A DNA stretch of 64,000 nucleotides from contig BQMF02000379.1 of assembly GCA_027922465.2 (NCBI GenBank), forward strand, positions 62,001-126,000. The letters are read 5' to 3'. Source of the DNA: Turritopsis dohrnii (Eukaryota > Cnidaria > Hydrozoa > Anthoathecata > Oceaniidae). Made by a program: the position numbers and the translations under genes. Below, piece after piece: positions 1-10,060 of the stretch; within the stretch, counting starts at the first letter, position 1; each line of letters begins with the position of its first letter. The notes beneath the pieces are model-generated. The model did no database searches. It was given only the letters and a program-made list of their open reading frames with translations, and had not been told where the DNA came from.

Positions 1-114
1 GCATGCAGCAATTTTGACTTAGAATTGAAAGAAAGTTTGTTAATCCGTAGGGATGAGCCTATCCTCAATCGAAATATAGAATCTTTGCCATTATTTCTAT
101 TTTCGGATGGTTGA
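1..114 (+). pseudogene. Penelope-like element ORF, C-terminal end (GIY-YIG protein tail)
   Basis: Frame 1 from base 1 is open to a TGA at 112-114. The 37 residues contain the pattern LKESLLIRRDEPILN followed by PLFLF, which matches the usual C-terminal tail of RT/GIY-YIG proteins of Penelope-like elements (E-S-L-x-I ... P-x-L-N ... P-L). The rest of the protein lies outside the window, so completeness cannot be judged. A ribozyme-like hairpin follows 80 bases downstream, as expected for the element's 3' region. The family call rests on a short motif and is moderately sure. Confidence 0.6.
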
Positions 115-189
115 TTTGTCCCTGGTGGAATTTTTTGATCGTATGATCGTACGACTTCTTGTATATATTTTGTCACACTTGTATTGTTT

Positions 190-226
190 CCCACTGTGAA
201 ATGGCCGTCGTATGGCCGAAACGTTG
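190..226 (+). ncRNA. degenerate hammerhead-ribozyme-like motif of Penelope-like element
   Basis: CTGTGA, then a hairpin in which GGCC at 203-206 pairs with GGCC at 214-217, then GAAAC at 218-222. A hammerhead core is CUGANGA, stem II, GAAA. Here the first box lacks the A after CTG, so activity is doubtful. Position, about 80 bases after the element's stop codon, mirrors the clearer motif at 2143-2178. Confidence 0.35.
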
Positions 227-336
227 TTAAATATGTTTTCACAAATTTACAATCTAGTCAATTTTTGTTTTTATAAATCTATTCTTTCAATTGCAAAAGA
301 TACGTCACAATACCAATACATCGTAGGGGTTTTTGC

Positions 337-407
337 CCCCGCAGCGAGCGTAAGCGAGCGAGGAGGCATAGTAGTTTCACGAGATAGGCGAATGTCAGTT
401 TCCGATT

Positions 408-442
<35 letters not shown>

Positions 443-1484
443 CCAACTTTCGTGTTGACGTTACACGGTGGAATACAATTATTAGCTGACTTTGCTTTTT
501 TCCCGTTTCAAAGCATGGTACTGTAAGTGGGAGAGACAGAATGTTTTTTCGTATCTCTTTCCTAATTTATTATTATATTATACTATGTTATTTAGGAAGA
601 TCGTATGCTAAAATTGCTTAGACATTTTTCGTGTTACTTTTGTGTTGTTTTAGTGAAGTGAACGACAAGGATTTTGAAGCACAGCTTGATATCCGAAATT
701 TTGCCAACCATACATTTTATTTTTGTATATATTTTAACTCTAAATTTTTCTTTCAATAATTTCGTTTAATGCACTGATTTTTGGCGGATCTTTCCTTCAA
801 AAGATTTTAATTGGATTTCTGTGTATACAAGAAAGCCATATTACAAATTGTCGTTCTTCGTGTTTTTCTTCTTTGACTGTCTTCCAAACCTAGTGTGATC
901 ATGATCAATAAAACCTATATATTTTTTTCTTGTTTTTTTTAGGTAAACTTTGGCTATTTTTTGTTTTAAATCAAAGTTTGGATTTTTCGCTTTAATTTTT
1001 TTTTGAAAAAGTTTTTTTTTTTTTGGCTCTTACAGAATGTTTTTAACAAATCTTATTTTAATTATAAAAATTATAAAATATGTATCCATGGTTTCAATTC
1101 ACACATTTCTCTTGTTTGCAGCAAATACTTTCTAATATTACTTGTTAAGCCTTATTTACACTTTTTGAAAGGTATATTAGCATCAGTGTAACTTAGACCT
1201 AAGAGATAACAAAAAGTAACAAAGTTTTGTGCATATTTTCATCTGTTTAAGTGTAGATTATTTGGGTTGCATATTGCAAGTTGGTTTTGAAATGCCAAAA
1301 ACTGATTTTGTCGAAATATTTAAGCATATAACTTTGCCTCATATCAGGTCCCAAATCAACCCAAACAGTTTTTTTTTCGGCCAAAAACTTGTTTTCGTTT
1401 CCGCTGTTAATGTATAGCTTGCTGTCTGTATAAATTGGAATGCTTGAGCGCGGGGGCATTTTTAGCTAAAGCTACATGCTAGTT
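337..1484 (+). repeat. 1.15-kb interspersed MITE-like repeat, copy A
   Basis: It starts CCCCCGCAGCGAGCGTAAG and ends GCGCGGGGGCATTTTTAGCT...CTACATGCTAGT. Other copies lie at 14009-14968 and 33476-34632 (plus strand) and, diverged or split, at 42541-42800 and 55214-58264 (minus strand). TGCCCCCGC near the left end is the inverse of GCGGGGGCA near the right end, which suggests short terminal inverted repeats. No conserved reading frame exists; long T runs and a CAT microsatellite produce chance ORFs. Confidence 0.8.
412..441 (+). repeat. (TCA)n microsatellite
   Basis: About ten TCA units inside repeat copy A. Copies B and C carry a much shorter tract at the same place, so it expanded here. Confidence 0.9.
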
Positions 1485-2142
1485 GTAGATATTTAAAGAC
1501 AGATAAGTAATGCAAAAATACTTATCGAGAAAACGTCTTCCAAAGAAATTCTATTTTGCGATCGGTTGAATGAACAACTTTACAGAAGAAACAATAGCTG
1601 TTATTTGCTTTTCATGAATAATTAATAACTCTACTATCAAAAGAGAACATAGTTCTTGTAAACATGCTGAATAGGTTCTGTAAACAAATTGCAGTAAACA
1701 TGAAATGAAATACTATTAGATTTAAAATATTGTACCAAATAATAAATTTTTATAGCATCATATACACATTTTCAGAAAGCTCTCTGAAAACTTTATCTTT
1801 TTATGAAAAAAATTGATTTTTTTTCGATTACAAGGGTGATGACTATCGTTAATAGGAAAAGTTATCCTAAAGAAAGTTTAACTCAATTCTAATGTAAGTG
1901 AAAAACCGTGAAGACCATCCGTCAAGGAGTTTTCAAATCTGATCCCCCATTTTAAAATGCTCACAATTGTTCTTGTTTTTATTGTGTTTATACAAAAGTT
2001 TAAATGTATATATTTGTTACTGTGCAAAGTTTTACAAAAACATTCATATCAATGAGTAATATGTTTAAATATCATCAATGAGAGTGCTCGACAAGAAGGA
2101 GCATAATATACATTTAATTCAAAACTTTATTTTATTTTTTGC
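1485..2142. other. no gene seen
   Basis: AT-rich sequence between repeat copy A and the 3' end of a Penelope-like element. No coding pattern is recognisable on either strand. Confidence 0.6.
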
Positions 2143-2178
2143 AGAACTTAAAGTTTCATGCTTACAATCATCAGCTGC
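2143..2178 (-). ncRNA. hammerhead ribozyme-like motif
   Basis: On the minus strand CTGATGA (2168-2174) is followed by ten bases able to form a weak stem II and then GAAAC (2153-2157), with a short stem III possible in the bases after it. These are the two invariant hammerhead core boxes in the right order and spacing. It lies about 120 bases downstream of the Penelope-like ORF. Penelope-like elements are known to carry minimal hammerheads in their terminal repeats. Confidence 0.55.
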
Positions 2179-2295
2179 ATAGAAATAATATAAACGATGA
2201 AAAACTACAAAGACTACAAGCTTCGGAGATACAATGAAATCTCTCGAGTATTGATAATGACCTTTAAGCATAACTGTTAGTCTTTAGATTTGTAA

Positions 2296-3029
2296 TTAGC
2301 TAACATAAACATTATTCATATGACGGCGTTTAGAAACGATTTCTGATCTTTTGTTCAGAAGCTCTGATTTGTTTTCGTAGTGGAGAATTTCGAATTTTTC
2401 TTGTAAGCACAATCGGCACACTTTGGACATGTTGGAATAAGCTTTAACTTGCTTCATGATCGACCATTTTAGTTGCGGGGAGACATTTTGATCTTTCAAG
2501 CTCTAGATGTAGGTGGACAATGTTGTATTGTTCTTGTTTTTTACATTGAATGTAATATTGAATATTGAATGTGTCCGTAGTATCTTTGTTTAAAATCTCT
2601 CTCGGTTAAGCCAATATGTACCTTCTTTTCGTAGTCAGGTGCTGTAACTTCACATTTGTAAATTACCGATGCAATTCTGCAATTATTCTCGAGCAGACAG
2701 TTATCTTTGTTACAGCAGTTGCATGGTTTTACGGTCGTACATGTGATTGTGGAAACCTTCTTGTTGTGGGCGGTCATGATTGACCGTACGTTTTTGGTGC
2801 AGGAGTAACTCACTTTAATGTTATTTTTATTGAAGATTTTGATGAGATTGTTCTCTTTAGTAAAGTGTTTTTTGACGAGCTTGAGAAATGCCTTGCCAAC
2901 GTTGGTTGCGCGGTTTTTATTATCAGGGGGATTAAACCAAATAATATTACGTGTTCTCGATGGGCGTTTGGCAATGGGTACGTGTTTATTGTAGGTAAGC
3001 TTGATGTCTTTGTATCCACTCGATTTCAA
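2296..3029 (-). pseudogene. Penelope-like GIY-YIG endonuclease domain, broken
   Basis: The frame at 2541-3029 carries the linker (KSSGY...), a Cys-rich zinc-like segment (PCNCCNKDNC) and then VIYKCEV...HIGLTERDFKQRYYGH, which is the GIY-YIG core (usually Y-I-G-L-T-E-x-x-F-K-x-R-Y-x-x-H). The first Tyr of YIG is His here. The frame at 2296-2499 continues with SKVCRLCLQEKFEIL and LNKRSEIVSKRRH, the conserved C-terminal part. A TAG stop lies between the two frames where a Trp is expected. The domain nicks DNA for target-primed insertion in intact elements; this copy is not functional as one ORF. Confidence 0.8.
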
Positions 3030-3088
3030 AGCATCTTCGTACTCGGTTTTCGCTTGATCGAAGACATTTTTGCTTAACGAATTTTTGA

Positions 3089-3877
3089 CTAGCCTTTTAT
3101 TGATAGAAAGTGGTAATTGGTCGAGAATGTTTTTTGGGTGGTTTGAAGAGGTGTGTATGTATTGAAGAGTGCCGTTAGGTTTTTTGTATGGTCGCGGAAC
3201 GTACCAGAAACTAGATCGAGAGTGACATCAAGGAAATCTACCGCTTTTAGGTTAATATGGATCTCAATGTTAAATCCAATATCCTTGAAGATTTTAATAA
3301 TTTCCTTGCGTTTCAGGTCAATTGTTCTGTCGTTCAAATTGCGAAATATCATTAATCCATCATCCCGGTACAAACCAATACCGCGTTTATCAGTGATTTG
3401 AGAGAGTCTGATTAAAATGTAGATGCCGGACTAATTCACACACTTCAGCGCCATCGAAACTTCTCATGGTTACATCGAAACAATCGTGGCTCTGTTTCTT
3501 TTTCCAGGTTGCGTTATTTGAAAACAGAAGGGATTTATGACAGTGGCGGATAGTTCTGAGTTATTTTTCAGTTACGGTTGTGTGTTGCATGGAAAAACTC
3601 AAAGCGTTTTCTAATATTTGTTTCGTGATAGCGGGATAAAACTCTTAGCTTTATTATCAATGACTGTGAATCACTCGATTACTTGGTCGGTGTTTTTCCA
3701 TTGGTTAATTTGGAGGAGAGTACGCAATTCTGAATTCACTCGGTCCAAGATATATTTACTGATTGCTCCGAGCTCACTTTTGCAGGGATTGATCAAACGA
3801 CAGGGATGTTTTTGGTGGAAGTTTTTCTTGTGGTCCTTCAGTGTAATAAACAACATGGACACATTTTCTATTTTCAA
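3089..3877 (-). pseudogene. Penelope-like reverse transcriptase, broken
   Basis: The frame at 3671-3877 has MLFITLKDHKKNF...CRLINPCKSELG, the fingers region typical of Penelope-like RTs. A shifted frame near 3440-3510 reads [16 protein letters not shown]. The frame at 3089-3373 begins MYRDDGLMIFRN, containing the catalytic YRDD box, followed by NLKAVDFLDVTLDL. The domain is therefore present but split across at least three frames. It continues downstream into the GIY-YIG remnant. Confidence 0.8.
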
Positions 3878-4141
3878 TTCTCAATCTAAAATTTTCGTTA
3901 CAGGGTTCGCACACGGGAACGCGTCGTATTTCTGCAGATTCTTTTCGAAATTAAAGTCGTAAAAAACTTTTACGCGAGTTACTAGTAATGAGTATAATTC
4001 TATAAAAATGCACTCCTTCGCATTGATTTTTCCACAAATTTGCCCAGTTTAGTTCACTTTCTGATTATTGCATTCATATTGTATTGTCTGCATGCCATTA
4101 AAGAAGTATCTTAACAATATGATTGTGGATGTTTTTCTCAG

Positions 4142-4291
4142 ATGGCTCAAAATAATGGAAATGGTAATGAGGGTAACAATAACCAAGCAGCAGTAGCTGC
4201 ATTATGTAAGTGCCTCACGAAAATTTCAATTTGTTATTATGTGAATCTTTGTTTTTCCTTTTAGTGGAAAATCTTAACCTGAATCGACAGG
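4142..4291 (+). CDS. two spliced candidate 5' coding exons, Asn/Gly-rich start
   Basis: Exon one (4142-4205) begins with ATG directly after a TTTTTCTCAG acceptor and ends at a GTAAGTG donor. A 59-base intron with a pyrimidine-rich TTTTTCCTTTTAG acceptor leads to exon two (4265-4291), which ends at GTATGT. The frame is kept across the junction (phase 1) and starts MAQNNGNGNEGNNNQAAVAA. An acceptor immediately before the ATG implies an upstream non-coding exon. No next exon is visible because Helitron terminal sequence begins at about 4337. It could be a captured gene fragment, the first exons of a transposon ORF or the start of a host gene. No family is recognised. Confidence 0.45.
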
Positions 4292-4336
4292 GTATGTCTT
4301 TCTTTTTACAAAATATTTCTATGGTTCATTCTCTGT

Positions 4337-4504
4337 GACGTCATCCAAATATTTGATCAACGATATCTCTGTAACGGTTGGTCGTAGCAAAACGATCCCA
4401 TAAACTTTTTTGATCAGCTCTACAACATGGGTAATCTTACCATCGCCAATTCTTTCATTTTATTTTTCGTGAACTGGACGCATGCTGAACATGGGCGGCA
4501 AGCG
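4337..4504 (+). mobile_element. Helitron 3'-terminal segment, missing its last hairpin
   Basis: From TGTGACGTCATC to CATGGGCGGCAAGCG this stretch matches the 3' ends of the non-autonomous Helitrons at 38060-38250 and 39130-39155. It stops just before the GCCGCC-TT-GGCGGC hairpin and CTAG terminus present in those copies. Its orientation is opposite to that of the coding Helitron beside it. Confidence 0.7.
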
Positions 4505-5031
4505 TTAATATTAAAGTCTCTCATCACTAAATCTGGAATTTCACTGCTCATTAAATAATCCAGCGTTTCGATAAAGTTTCGTATCTTCTGTGAATTTTTC
4601 CGGTACAATTCTTTAGATGGGAATGATTTCTTTATAGCTGTGATAACACTAAAAGATGGAACTGATAGCTCGCGCAATATTTCTAACGAGCAGCGATGGA
4701 GAAATGCCAGACTGCAAAACCGGTCTCGATTATTATTGTATCGCTTTTGAAAGTTTGACAATTGGTCATTTTCCTCTGAGAGAGCATTACCTGGGCTAAT
4801 CTGCGTCTCAGTTATACACATCAAATCGCTTTCTATAAGAGATTCAGTGGATGCTATGTTAGGAGCATGTTTAATTAACGATCGTGTATTGAACACTGTG
4901 ATAACGAAATTATTTTCTTCTGGCTTAGTGTTACTAGGCATGGTTAGCATTTTTGTCTGTCTTAAGACTTCATATTCTTCAGTGACGGCAGGATCTGCTC
5001 TGATAGCTTTTCTTCCGTATTGGCCAGTCAA
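4505..5031 (-). pseudogene. Helitron C-terminal AP-like endonuclease domain, truncated
   Basis: The frame begins with the helicase tail (RKAIRADPAVTEEYEVLR) and passes into NNFVITVFNTRSLIKHAPNIAS...DLMCITETQ, the N-terminal part of an endonuclease/exonuclease/phosphatase fold, with the T-E-T-Q box. Near the end it reaches PDLVMRDFNIN, equivalent to the usual G-D-F-N motif with Arg replacing Gly. The next residues are encoded by an inverted Helitron terminus, so the C-terminal half with the catalytic His box is gone. Helitrons of the Helentron class carry such a domain; LINE endonucleases share the fold, but the fused helicase tail argues for Helentron. Confidence 0.75.
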
Positions 5032-6881
5032 AAACCAAACTGTTTAAGGAAGTTACACTGTTGAGTGCCACATACATTTGTCCATAATTAAAACTTCTTT
5101 GTTTCACAAGATCAAAGTTGATGACAATCTTATCTAGTGACTGACTTTGCACTTTGTGAATTGTACAGACCCAAGATAGAATGATGGGAAACTGCGTCCT
5201 TTCAATTACTGGAAATTCTAGCCGAGGAAAAGTTTTGATTTTTGTTTCTACTTTTTCTACAGGAATACTATTACTTCGTACATGGCATTTGGATCGGTGC
5301 TTTTCAATTTCAAGCCTGCTTCAGGATCATCAAACTTTACATATACCTTCACTAATTGTGAGTTTTCTATACCAAATCATGTAACTGTTCCTATCTGCCC
5401 GTTGATAAGACCATCAGTAACATCTATATTTGATATCAGCATAACTTTAGCGCCGATTTTAAGTTTTAATTTGCGTGATAAACCTTCCGCGCCTGCTTAA
5501 TTTTTAACTAAAACTTTTTCTAGAGCAGACGGTGCGATTTTTGCCTTGGAAGTTCTTCTATCGACTGAATAATATATAGCTGATTAAGATTAGCTTCCAA
5601 CTTAGTTTCATTGTGCAATTTACTTTGTGCGTTCTCAGCTAATAAATGCAAGGCTTCGTGAGGAAAGTTAGGGTCCTCAATAGATAAATCTACTCTGTAC
5701 TGGTTCTTCGTCCTCCTTGGACACATCACCTACTTGTACCCGGTTGAGCATGTTGATAAATGTTGTGTCGCCACGTTGTCTCATCACTTCCATCAAATCT
5801 GCAAATTAAAATTCTGGCCATAAATGATCTGCGTTTAACATTTCATTACAACCTCGATATAAATCGAAAACCCTCTGTGCTCTAACAGGAGGTAGCTTAT
5901 ACAGATCACCAAAGACAATAACTGTTTTGCCAGCAAATAACTTTTCATGGGGGCATCCAAAAATTTGTATTAATCTTAAGTGTATATGAGATAAAAAAAC
6001 GTTAGAGACCATTGATGTTTCATCAATTATAATGGTTTGAACATCTTGCAATTTGCTTGTCAATTCTGATTTGATCTTATTGCTGATATTCGGTAGACTT
6101 CTTTTAGTAACATTTCCAAGTGGGATACCAAAGCCAGAATGTAACGTTGTTCCTTGAATATTTACAGCAGCAAACAAAAGTACCTTGGGTTTATCTGGTG
6201 TGCCAGTTCTATATGAAAACAACTTAATTAGTGCATGATAAATAGTACTAATCAAGTGGGATTTTCAACACCTCCGCTTCCTGTCACAAATATCCTTAAT
6301 GGTTCTACATTTCTTTGAATTTCCCAACCCATGTTCTTTACATACGTTATGACCCATTTATAAATGATATCAAATATTCTTCTTTGTTTGGTATTAAGTG
6401 AAACTATTGAAGAATTTATTTGGTCATGAGGTAAACAAATATTCTGCGAAGCTGTAACTTCCACAGAAGCAGGTTCAACATTCTCTGCGAACGCAATCCC
6501 ATCCATTTCTTCATAATCAGAGTTTGAATTCTCATTCGCCTGACGTAACCGATCTGTGACGTCTTCATTTTCTTGTTGTGCAAATGAATCCAAGATGTTG
6601 GAAGCATTTTCGTGATAATTCCTGATGGCGTCATCCACTAAATCTCCATAAGGTTCGAAGATCATCTTATTATGATTAACTAATTCTAATACGTCTTCCT
6701 CTAAAAGTTTGTCCATGTATGATCCAGTAACAAGAGACTTCAAGTCATCCTCACTTCGAAAAGGATAGAACATGAATAACAAGTGATGCGCATGTTTTTC
6801 AGGGTGTCTGTATCGGTTGGGTGCATGATATCTTGAAATTGCTTTAACTTTTCTACATGCTAATACTTCTTTGGAAAACAT
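5032..6881 (-). pseudogene. Helitron Pif1-like helicase domain, frameshifted
   Basis: The frame 6252-6881 holds the pre-helicase linker, ending RIFVTGSGGV at the Walker A loop. There one G is missing relative to the expected G-V-G-K-S (around 6267), which shifts the frame. The frame 5806-6255 continues with ISTIYHAL, VQTIIIDETSMVS (Walker B, DE) and VIVFGDLYKLPPV (motif III, normally GDxxQLPPV). Later motifs are scattered across 5100-5800: DLMEVMRQRGDTTF, LKIGAKVML and the GQMYVALSR box. In intact elements it unwinds donor DNA during rolling-circle transposition. Confidence 0.85.
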
Positions 6882-8483
6882 TAGAGACGTCTTTTGAGGA
6901 TGGTTAGAACGTTGGTTAGAACTTCAAGTTGACAGTCGTTATCAGTATCATCACTAGGTTTGCGAGACAAATAGTAATGGGAGAGAAAATCAGCATAACA
7001 AAATTTATCAACTACTTTATATTTTCCCTTCTTAAAGTTAGAATCAGGTCTATCAACATATCTGTCCAACATATTTTTCTTGTAAATATCAGTGCTGTCC
7101 TCTGGAAGCTCAAGAATTTCTTCCTCACTTTTACATATGCTATACCTTTGCTCGGGTAAGTTGCTATTTGCAAAAATTACCCCAGGAAAACATTTTCTCA
7201 TCCAAAATTCTGGCATGATATGACATGCAGCTTCTTGAACTGAACATTCTCTTTTAGTGGCATACGCTCTTGCTACGGATTTCATTTGTTCGAACTTACT
7301 TGAATTATTTGTTGAAGCTTCTATCGTTGCTTGTTTCATGGCTTGTGAAGTCTCATCTTCCAATTTTGAGAAATAGGCACACATATTACTTACAGATTAA
7401 TACTGATTAACCACTGGTTGGATATCTAGGTTAGCACGCCATGCCATCAGCCCTTCACAGAAATAGTTGTTGATGTAGCAGGAATTTGTTGGTGTTTTAA
7501 AGTGAATTTGAAAATCGTCATCACCGGAAATAGACAGAGCTTCGTAATATTCTTGTTCTGTAATATGTAATTCGTCCAATACCTCTGGAATGTCTTTCAC
7601 TGAGACATAATTCACTTTGGTTGGATCTAGAAAGTTGTTTTTCCCGGGAAATAAGTTCTCTTCGTTGCATTTTTTAACTTTATCCAAGACTTTTCTCCTT
7701 CCTTGTAGAATGTTAGCTCTGCTCTGGTAAATCTTTAGAAAGAGGTTCCGCTACTATTGTTCGTTCAGTGAAGAAACGTCCGTAATTAAACCTGCAATCT
7801 GAGTTTTTATATTTTCTGCAAGACTTAAATGAGTATGGTTTTGACATGTTTTTACAAGCTCATATAATTCGAGCTCTTCATTATTATCTGGAAGTTAACA
7901 TTTAATAATTTCGTCCATAAAAGTAACATATTCAGTTTTAGTTTCTTTAGTTAAGACCGGTGCGTTTAAAACCCAGAGGAGAGAGTGAATGTGGGGTGAG
8001 CTACGAAATTGAAACTCTACTCTTATGGCGTAATACTTAATTTTTCCTAGGGGACCATATACTAACGATTTCCATGAAGAATACTTCTACGCGATATTGA
8101 AAATGTCGAGCCACAAGCACTGAGTTACTGTTTAGAATTTTGCATCTCTCCATGTATGAGAGTTCCTTTATTTCTTCCTCTTTCATTGGTTGTCTGTCAA
8201 GGTTTTTCATGATTGTCACTAACTTGTTCCATCTAAGATCGGCGCAAGAAAGGGTTAGAAAAAATGTCGGAAGTCCTAGTTGTTTTACTGTTGCCAGTAC
8301 TTTTTGTAGGAAACGTTTCCAGTATGCCGGAGTGCCTTTAATGGTGTTCATAAAGGAATATCCTTGGTCATTTGAAACAAGTTCTTTTATTCTCTCACTG
8401 AAATTTTGACTTATTATTCCAGCAGTTAATTGATTTCCACCAACCTTCTTAATCGCTATATTAATACTACTTCGCAGTCGCAA
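6881..8483 (-). pseudogene. Helitron Rep (HUH) nuclease, degenerate
   Basis: The frame 8037-8483 has FMNTIKGTPAYWKRF and QLGLPTFFLTLSCADLRW, diagnostic of the Helitron helicase-like N domain. After a frameshift near 8060 the strand reads YYAIRVEFQFRSSPHIHSLLW, with the metal-binding His-Ile-His at 7985-7993. The frame 7397-7687 ends NYFCEGLMAWRANLDIQPVVNQY. The next frame (6881-7384) begins MCAYFSKLEDETSQAM. The expected Y-x-x-x-Y-x-x-K pair has Asn (7385-7387) in place of the first Tyr, and a TAA sits five codons upstream. The second Tyr and the Lys are kept. Confidence 0.85.
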
Positions 8484-8499
8484 CTGTTGTAAGACAGAA

Positions 8500-9327
8500 T
8501 GCGCATAAAATATATAATCTGGATCTGAAGCGAATTTTTCTTATAATTCAGAAGGCGTTGATTGAAATATTTCACAGGACTGAGATAGACATCTTTTTAT
8601 AGGCACCTTTTCTCTCTTTACCTTGTACCCAAATTTACCGGTTGGAAAAAGACATGGATGAGCAAGTTCTTCACAGTGATCATCAGTGAATAAAGATAAA
8701 GGTCCTCTTCCTTTTCCTGCTTCAAATAAAACATGACCTTTGAAAGCTAGTAATTTTGCGTGAGTTTTACCATGATTACGCCAGTACTATCAGAGGGTTG
8801 TGGAAGAACATTAAACACTTCGTTGTCTCCACTGGGATGTTGCAAATGGCACTTTTCACTTTAAGCATATGTTCTTTAAGCATAACCGCAATTTTCTTAA
8901 ACAACGGTCTTTTAAAAACGATAGCCTTTTCAAGTTTTCTTACATCCTTCAGTTCTTCTGGCAGTTCATGAGTTTCTAATCTGTTAGTGGCAGCTTGGAA
9001 CGGTATTTTGCTCTTCATAGTTTTTTATGACACCTGTGACAAGTATTCACTATCATCAAAACTTACAACTCGGGAGAAATTCTCAAGTGAAACTTTATAC
9101 TTTTCATCATGAAATTGTACAACAGACTTGAAATACAGGTATCTATTGCACGATACGCAAATATAACAAGGACCTTCAGAAACTAAATTTGTAAATCTAG
9201 AAATCCTCGTAGCAGACGTTCCTTTTCTTGAACACTGTATTTGATACTTTTTCTTACTATGGGCACGCATTTTTGTCTTTTTACACTGGTGTGCCTTCTG
9301 TACCCATAATGTTTTTATAGAAATCAT
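8500..9327 (-). pseudogene. Helitron DUF6570-like and zinc-like N-terminal region
   Basis: The frame 9025-9327 is basic and ends in a C-x-x-C segment (CYICVSCNRYLYFKSVV). The frame 8776-9018 has PFQAATNRLETHELPEELKDVRKLEKAIVFKRPLFKKIAV, the pattern seen N-terminal to Rep in many animal Helitrons (DUF6570). Between 8500 and 8776 the strand continues in other frames with HPCLFPTGKFGYK and PDYIFYAHSVLQQ, leading into Rep. Its role in transposition is not known to me. Confidence 0.7.
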
Positions 9328-9378
9328 TTTTGTGTTTTTGCATTTTTTCCTTTTTTATTTCATGCTCTTCTGTACCCA

Positions 9379-10060
9379 TCAATCTTTGATAGGAATCATT
9401 TGACATTTTCGATTCTTCTCTTTGTTCAGTTTGTGTTCTTCAGTATTTCTCTTCAAATCCCAGTGACACTTCTTCCTTTCTCGTCCATTTCGTTTTTTTA
9501 CTTCATTGTTGATGTGTGTAACATCTTCTTTACTCACTTGAGCTCGAACATACATGATCTCATACTGTTTTACATCAGAGTTTCCTAAGTATGCTTGATG
9601 CACATATTTGCAAAGATCAAACGATGTCTTAAAACGCAACAAAACTGAGTTACCGGAACCTGACATGCGTCCAGTGTTATCATGCGAGTGAGAATCAAAT
9701 AGGTAATATGCGTTCTTGGATGTTAAAATTGCAAATGTGAACGGATGAATAAGCATTATCATTCCGTCTCCAAAGTCAATGCCTGGTGATTCGAGGGAAT
9801 TTGTAACTGTATTTACATTGAGAAGCCCGAACCGTGTACTTAATTTTGAAAGGACAGCTAGTTTACCAAAAATTTTGAAGTCCAGAGAAAGATAATGGTA
9901 TTTCCCTATTTCCTTAAAAGTTGCATCACCTAACATAACCACCTGGTTTAGGTCACATGTTTTCCAAATGTCACATCGCTTAACCTTCGACCAACAAACA
10001 CTCAACAACGCATTACAAGTACAATGAATTCCAGCGGTTTCTCCAAAACGTATATCACTT
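9379..10060 (-). pseudogene. Helitron-encoded C76/OTU-like cysteine peptidase
   Basis: The frame 9379-10008 carries LLSVCWSKVKRCDIW, DLNQVVMLGDATFKEIG, then GDGMIMLIHPFTFAIL and YYLFDSHSHDNTG. This is the pattern of C76/OTU-like deubiquitinating peptidases found next to animal Helitron proteins. Just upstream in the same frame lies GIHCTCNALL, the likely catalytic Cys segment; HS within FDSHSHD would be the His region. A basic tail (KKRNGRERKKCHWDL) follows. The frame differs from that of the 2A segment before it, so a frameshift near 10060 separates them. Confidence 0.65.

Larger units (their letters stand above)
2143..3980 (-). mobile_element. Penelope-like element (RT plus GIY-YIG), degenerate
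   Basis: A minus-strand element reading reverse transcriptase (3089-3877), linker and GIY-YIG domain (2296-3029), then a hammerhead-like motif at 2143-2178. The order and motifs match Penelope-like retroelements. It is disrupted by frameshifts and at least one stop (TAG replacing a conserved Trp near 2512). The 5' boundary near 3980 is uncertain. Confidence 0.8.

Noticed and set aside
212..526. 104-residue ORF with a run of nine His
   Set aside because: The His run is the translated CAT microsatellite in repeat copy A; other copies do not keep the frame.
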